In this document: positions 58,791 to 64,000 of the stretch, piece by piece
How the letters are laid out: each line of letters begins with the position of its first letter
How positions within the stretch are numbered: the stretch's first letter is position 1
Origin: Catonia carolina
Taxonomy: Eukaryota; Arthropoda; Insecta; Hemiptera; Achilidae
Reading direction: 5' to 3'
Assembly (NCBI GenBank): GCA_035578175.1
Contig: JAQMRL010000003.1
Coordinates: 22,859,419 to 22,923,418 of the forward strand
Length of the DNA stretch: 64,000 nucleotides
Translations under genes and position numbers: made by a program
The notes under the pieces: model-generated
What the model was told of the DNA's origin: nothing
The model's input: only the letters and a program-made list of their open reading frames with translations
The model's database searches: none

Positions 58791-61700
58791 ACAATATCTT
58801 AAAATCTTAAAAATGAATTAATATAGCCTAGAATTTGGTGTATCAATGTTTTATAGTAATATATAGATAACCAGATTATGACAAATATGATTCAAAAGGT
58901 TGTTTGATTGATAACTTAAATTATTAACCACTACATAGAATATATGAGTGGAGTAGTGACATAAATCAATCATGTTAGGTTAGAATGGTTAAATAGATGA
59001 CGGTATAATAGTGCAGCTTATGAATCCACTGCCACCATCATATATTAAACTGAACTGAAATTTGTCAATGCTACTTGTTACACAATCCAACCAACCGGTG
59101 GTGGCCAGTCAAAGGGCTGTGGTTTAAGTACACCGCTTCAGTCCACTTCATTGTGTGTCCTAAACGAGTATATCATCACTTGACATTCACAATCATTGTC
59201 ACAATGTACATTGAACAATAGTTTACATTCATGTATTCATTGTCATTGGCTAATGTTATCCGTCATTATCAGGAAACTAGGTCTTATAGTTGTAAACATA
59301 TCAGTATTTGTTAATGTCCAATATAATGCTAACGAATTAGTTTTAAGTGTAACTTAACAGTAAAATATAATTTTTTCTTTTCATATAATTTTATGTTTTA
59401 ATCAATTTTAGGTTGTTAGTAACTGGAAAAAATATGCAAGATAATTTTTATAAAAATATTTTTAAAAATTAAAGGAAGGTACTGAAAATTATATTGTTTT
59501 AATAAAACTATATTAAAAATAAATTATTTATTATTGATAACAAATTAACTGATGGTGACTATGAAAAATGACTACGTGAACGACGTGATGAATCAGACCA
59601 CCTATCGATGTTACTTCTATATTTTTGTATTTCTCTAAAATAATTTAAAAAAGTTTTATGAAGAATGAATAATGGCCCAGATGTAATTAACACTGTTAAA
59701 AATTGTAAAGTTTATTATCTCGAGCGCATTGAGAAAACAACGAACTGAACCAAATTGGGTCACCAGTGCCATCTATGGACAACAGGACACCAGGTGGACA
59801 GAAAAAAGAAGAAAAGAAGACGGAAAAAATTAATTATTTTAATATTACTATGACTTGTATACGTTATGTCCACACAGATTTGAGCACTGTTTTATAAATT
59901 GTTTAAGGGGCGTGCCACAGGAAAATTGTTTTAAAAATTTTTCGTTTTCATTTATTCTGAATTTACACAATTTCGTGAATATTTAAATATAAATAATATG
60001 CGGGTAAGTTTTCCCGTTTATAAAAAATGAAAGTGCCTACTAAGTTAAGTCATACCAATATTTTGCAGTAATTTATAATACACTGTTTCCCCGCCGACGA
60101 GCGTCTGTACTAAGTTTTTGCTGTACAAAGCAATTTGTAATACTACTTTTGAAGATTACACTAAATCAATAAGTGTTTGCTATTGATCTATCAATGATTA
60201 ATTTATTATTGATTATTCATATAACTAATTCGATATTTTACCAGCTGGCTATACGCGTCCTACGTTAGTATAATATTAGTGTAATACATTGTTAGTTATA
60301 TATTTTACTATTTATTTGTCATTTTCCGAAAGAATAATTTTTTTAAATTTTGATTTAAGTTTTCTGAGAAAACACTGACGATATCACTTTAAACATTTCA
60401 GGGTAGTTTCATCTCACAATGGGCTAGATACCGATGCAAGCTAATTGTCAAATTTTTTATTCAAAAATTAATTATGTTTCTTCGTTTATTTTTGGGGTAA
60501 AAAATCACTTTTTATAAAAATTTAAAATAAAGTTCAGTTTAAAATTTTAGAACAAATTCTCTTCATCAAGAACTAAAAAAAGTACCTGATGTTGTTCTAG
60601 GTTTACTGGTTTTTGGGATATCATGCAAACCCTTAATATGGAGTAACATAGGCAGTCGGAGCCTCCTTGAAATATTAAATTTTTATTAAAATATAAGTAT
60701 AGTATTCTATTTGAAATTAAAGTAATTAAACAATATTTTTTGTTATTAAAGAAAACTGCTTTGCAACAAAGAATAACATATTTTTATATTTTTTATTGGC
60801 CTAGTTTGTCAATCAACGTTATTACTCACCTCAACGTACATTGACTTTTAAATAATTCAACGCATATTGAATCGGTAACAAGCACTGACATTATTATAAA
60901 TAACTTTTTTACATGTTATACACCGTGAAAAAGTAACAATAACAAAAAAATTCCAGAGTTTTATGACATGTTAAATATTGGCATTTACAATAAAAATGTT
61001 TAGTCGATATTATCAACCGACAAAAACTCCAATTATTCATTCTTCCATAATACAGCTACAAAACACAAAATTACAATATACTACAACAAAAAAAAACAAT
61101 TTTAAAAAGTGACACAGTATATAATAACACAATAACTTTGGTATAGAAGGACATTTCGTATGAAAAAATAACGGGGATGTAGAAATAGTACAAAAGGGAG
61201 ATAAGGATCAATGGGAACTGTAATGGAATTTTATAGCGTGTATTATTTACTCATGTGTGTAACGTTTTTCATTCAGATCAACAACTATAAAATATTACCT
61301 GTGTACTACATTTTATACATTCAACACATGACAAAACAATGTGAATCACTATCCAATGAAAAGCTACAATATTTAAATCCAGTCAGTACAACATAGTTCA
61401 ATCCGTCTGGCAAATAAAAAAAACCATTTCTATCTAACTTACTTTTTACAAAATTCTCATGTACAGTCAACCGTGGATTTAAACCTCTAATTCTATTTTT
61501 TCTCCGGTCCATAGAATTCTGCATTAAAATAACGATAAAATAATTATAAAAATTTAAATTTTTTTCTCAATGAAATTACCTGAAAACAACCCCACAAAAA
61601 TTTTGGATTTCAGTTTCAAAAACCTTCATTCTTCATGTATAAACCGTTTTGAAACAAGGGTATTGAGAGAACCACTATATAATGTTATCGTATAGTAGGA

Positions 61701-61849
61701 TTCATAATGGAAGAAAATAAAGCAGTAAATTTAAGTGAAAACTTAAATAATATTGACTTTCAACATTCTTTTGACAATTAGCAATAGGTAACTTTTAATT
61801 AATCGTAAAATCAAAATGTACAAAATGTCTAAATCTGTACGATAGCTCG
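58791..61849. other. No gene recognised (3 kb)
   Basis: AT-rich. Open frames up to ~67 residues without domains. No repeat family of this window was found here. Confidence 0.35.
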
Positions 61850-61994
61850 TTCATACGAAGCGTGTTGTTTGCGTAGCTATGCGTTCCAATGTTCACACAC
61901 GTTCCGTTTCCGGCAAATATTGTAGCCGATAACCCCGTACGAAGACGGGCCGTGCCGCATTGAAACGTAACGTATACGCTACGCTTGATATGAA
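61850..61994. mobile_element. Short MITE-like TIR element (145 bp)
   Basis: The ends ttcatacgaagcgt and acgcttgatatgaa are 12/14 inverted matches, and the match continues inward for about 40 bases with small gaps (cgtagctatgcgttccaatg against cattgaaacgtaacg). The centre is GC-rich compared with its surroundings (around 61930-61960), which suggests foreign composition. No clear target duplication; superfamily unknown. Confidence 0.6.
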
Positions 61995-62160
61995 TGGTCT
62001 CATTTACAATGTATGAAAAAATATTTGTATTATTGGAAACAGTCCGTTATGGAAACGATTAGTGCATGATGATATGAATCGACCTTAAAGGTTTAAAAAA
62101 AAGGTTGGAATCATATGCAATGGACTTAATGACTGCATTCATCAAAGCAAGTAAATATAC

Positions 62161-62926
62161 TGTAACAAGATCGAGAAAAGACGGGATCGCTCACGAATCT
62201 TCCAGAATTCCATTCATAAACATAGTTAAGAAATAATAAAATAACAATAACTTACACAATAAGATCAGTTTTGTAAATGACAGTTGTAACCATAAAAGTG
62301 TCTATTCATTCATAAGGGTTGAAATAACTATCATAAAGTTCAGGTATACTATTGTGTACAGCTATTTTTATGAAGTTGTTTATGAGGTTGTTTACGTTTC
62401 TATTTACAATAGTTGACTTGTTAACAAATGAATTTTTCTAGCATTTATTAATAAAGAGTTATTTTTGTACTTGAGTAGATTTTTCTACTTTGTTCTGGAA
62501 CGATCTTTGTGAATGATAATAAAAGGAGGCCCCCGGGCGGCGGTCCAGTCAGTATTCGTGTGATCTTTGCCGTTTGATTGTCGAGGTGCGTAAACAGATT
62601 ACGTATCCGAGTAAGATTGTTATACCGTCTCTTTGTTGTGTGTGTATTGTAAAGTTGACGTGTAGTTTTGTGAATTCAGTTTGTGTTGTATGTTAGTGTA
62701 ATCTATAAAAGTGATTGTAAGTAGGCTAAGTAAGTTATTAAGTTATTTATTGTTTGTTATTTAGTTTAGGTGAATTATTAAATCATTTATTGTGTTATTT
62801 AATTATAATTAGTTTAATCATTTATTTTGTAATCTTTTAGTCTAATAAATATTTGTAATTTGTAAATAGCGTATTAGTTATTTAATAACCTAGATCCCGA
62901 AACGGACCTTAGCAATAAGTGTCACA
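62161..62926 (+). mobile_element. Solo LTR, family copy 3 (766 bp)
   Basis: Runs from tgtaacaagatcg to aagtgtcaca, flanked by a perfect 4-bp duplication atac (62157-62160 and 62927-62930). In reverse complement its last ~60 bases match the starts of the LTRs at 20826 and 52690. It has a core promoter at about 62516-62555 and a polyadenylation signal aataaa near 62846, giving a U3-R-U5 order on the plus strand. No internal coding region is attached. Confidence 0.9.
62516..62555 (+). promoter_or_regulatory. LTR core promoter (TATA-like plus TCAGT initiator)
   Basis: A TATA-like taataaaagg (62518-62527) lies about 30 bases before tcagt (62549-62553), the arthropod initiator consensus. The segment between is strongly GC-rich. 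Transcription would start near 62551 and read rightward. The equivalent site in the 20826 copy is decayed (ggagttagtattcg). Confidence 0.65.
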
Positions 62927-62930
62927 ATAC

Positions 62931-64000
62931 CTTTAAATTTTTAAATACAGTATAACCTTCTCTGTTGCGGTTACGGTTACACAGGTTATTACACCAGTTA
63001 GTTTATTTCACATTATGTTTAATGAAGAACCTTTCATATTAAGAAAGACTAACTAAACTATTTTTTTATTAAGTACTACTAAAGTATTAATAAATAATAA
63101 ATACATAATAAATATATTATATATATATATATATATATAAAATATTAATAATAAATAATAAAGTAATAATTAATTACTACTAAAACTATTTTTTTAATTA
63201 AGAACCTTTTTAACCTTCGCCTTTACTTGTGAAAGCAAAATTTTATAATTCACAGGTAGTGATACCTCTAAAGAACCTAAAATAACTCTTTTTAGAAATA
63301 AACGTACTTTACATCCGTCTACTAAATTTTTGAAACGTGTATTAAACTTTGTGTTTCCCTCAAATCACTTTATTTCGCATTCTTCCATTATGCCTCACCT
63401 GTTTCATCCACCGCAATTTTGCGCTTTGTTGTATTGAACAGGACGCATTAACCGCGATCGTGAATGTTTTGGAACAAACACAGACATGTAGTTTCTCGTA
63501 AAATATCGTTTGTGTGTTAAATTGTTAATCATAATGTTAATTTTTTACTTCCCTTTTCACTTTGATTGAACATAATATGTAATCATTTTTGAATAATTTG
63601 AATTTTTCTCTAGCCTTTACAATTTCGATTATCCTAGCAAATATTTGATTGATTTGTGACATTTGATTTTTTCATTTTACTTATTCCATATTTTTTACTA
63701 TTCTGAATTCTTTTTCACCTCTTCATTCAGCAATCTGGGTCGATTGATAGATCGTAAACTGCCAGTTTCTTGTGTCCGTCCTTTTTACCTTGTCCACATC
63801 TATAAACCTATCACTTTTCTTTTCAATGTCCCTCTATTATAAATTACCACATTTGGATATTCTTCTCTATAGCTTCCCGATAAAGCATTTGCTATTTTTT
63901 CCCTTCAAGCTTCAGTCTTCTTATGATCTTTTTATCTGTTGCATATAGGCCTATTATTATTATAACATCTACAACACAGATTTTTTCTTTTTTTCACGTT
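62931..64000. other. No gene recognised
   Basis: Contains an (AT)n run at 63113-63138 within a TA-rich tract (63060-63170). T-rich on the plus strand from 63540 on. No supported feature. Confidence 0.4.

Overview
The window is AT-rich (roughly 30% GC by eye) animal DNA. It is dominated by interspersed repeats and contains no intact host gene. A Jockey-clade LINE, a Tc1/mariner-type deletion derivative, a hAT remnant, tRNA-headed SINEs and solo LTRs together suggest an arthropod, most likely an insect with a large repeat-rich genome. A hemipteran is possible, but that is only an impression. The region is either intergenic or inside very long introns. Two candidate microexons (15643-15673 on the plus strand, 56588-56613 on the minus strand) are the only hints of host gene structure, and both are unproven.

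Layout, left half. A nearly full-length Jockey-clade LINE lies on the minus strand at 1.0-5.2 kb. Its ORF1 is intact; its ORF2 is broken by one TGA and one frameshift. A TIR element (5.4-6.1 kb) follows, then a 2.2-kb inverted duplication (6.8-9.0 kb) whose left arm was later hit by a SINE. A 770-bp Tc1/mariner deletion derivative with TA target duplications lies at 11.7-12.5 kb, with a degenerate minisatellite at 13.0-13.3 kb. From 13.3 to 20.4 kb there are only scattered SINEs and the first microexon candidate. A solo LTR sits at 20.8-21.6 kb. From 22.4 to 28.1 kb lie copies of two uncharacterised repeats, called D and E here, and two dead LINE tails.

Layout, right half. The 30-51 kb interval carries more copies of D, E and two further repeats (F and G), SINEs, a 681-bp hAT remnant with a perfect 8-bp target duplication (37.9-38.6 kb), and LINE tails at 42.1, 46.0 and 50.5 kb. 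A second copy of the solo-LTR family (52.7-54.3 kb) is split by a nested LINE fragment. A dead LINE at 57.9-58.8 kb contains an inverted copy of part of its own reverse transcriptase. A third LTR (62.2-62.9 kb) has perfect 4-bp target duplications and a recognisable core promoter.

Repeat family names used below. SINE A, B and C are three tRNA-headed families. D is a dispersed repeat of about 1 kb, in one place tandem with a 955-bp period. E is a 390-450-bp element without TIRs or an A-tail that makes 8-9-bp target duplications. F and G are shorter dispersed repeats. Nothing here forms an operon or a functional pathway. The biology in view is transposition: autonomous LINEs, the SINEs that presumably borrow LINE machinery, and DNA-transposon deletion derivatives that would depend on full-length copies elsewhere.
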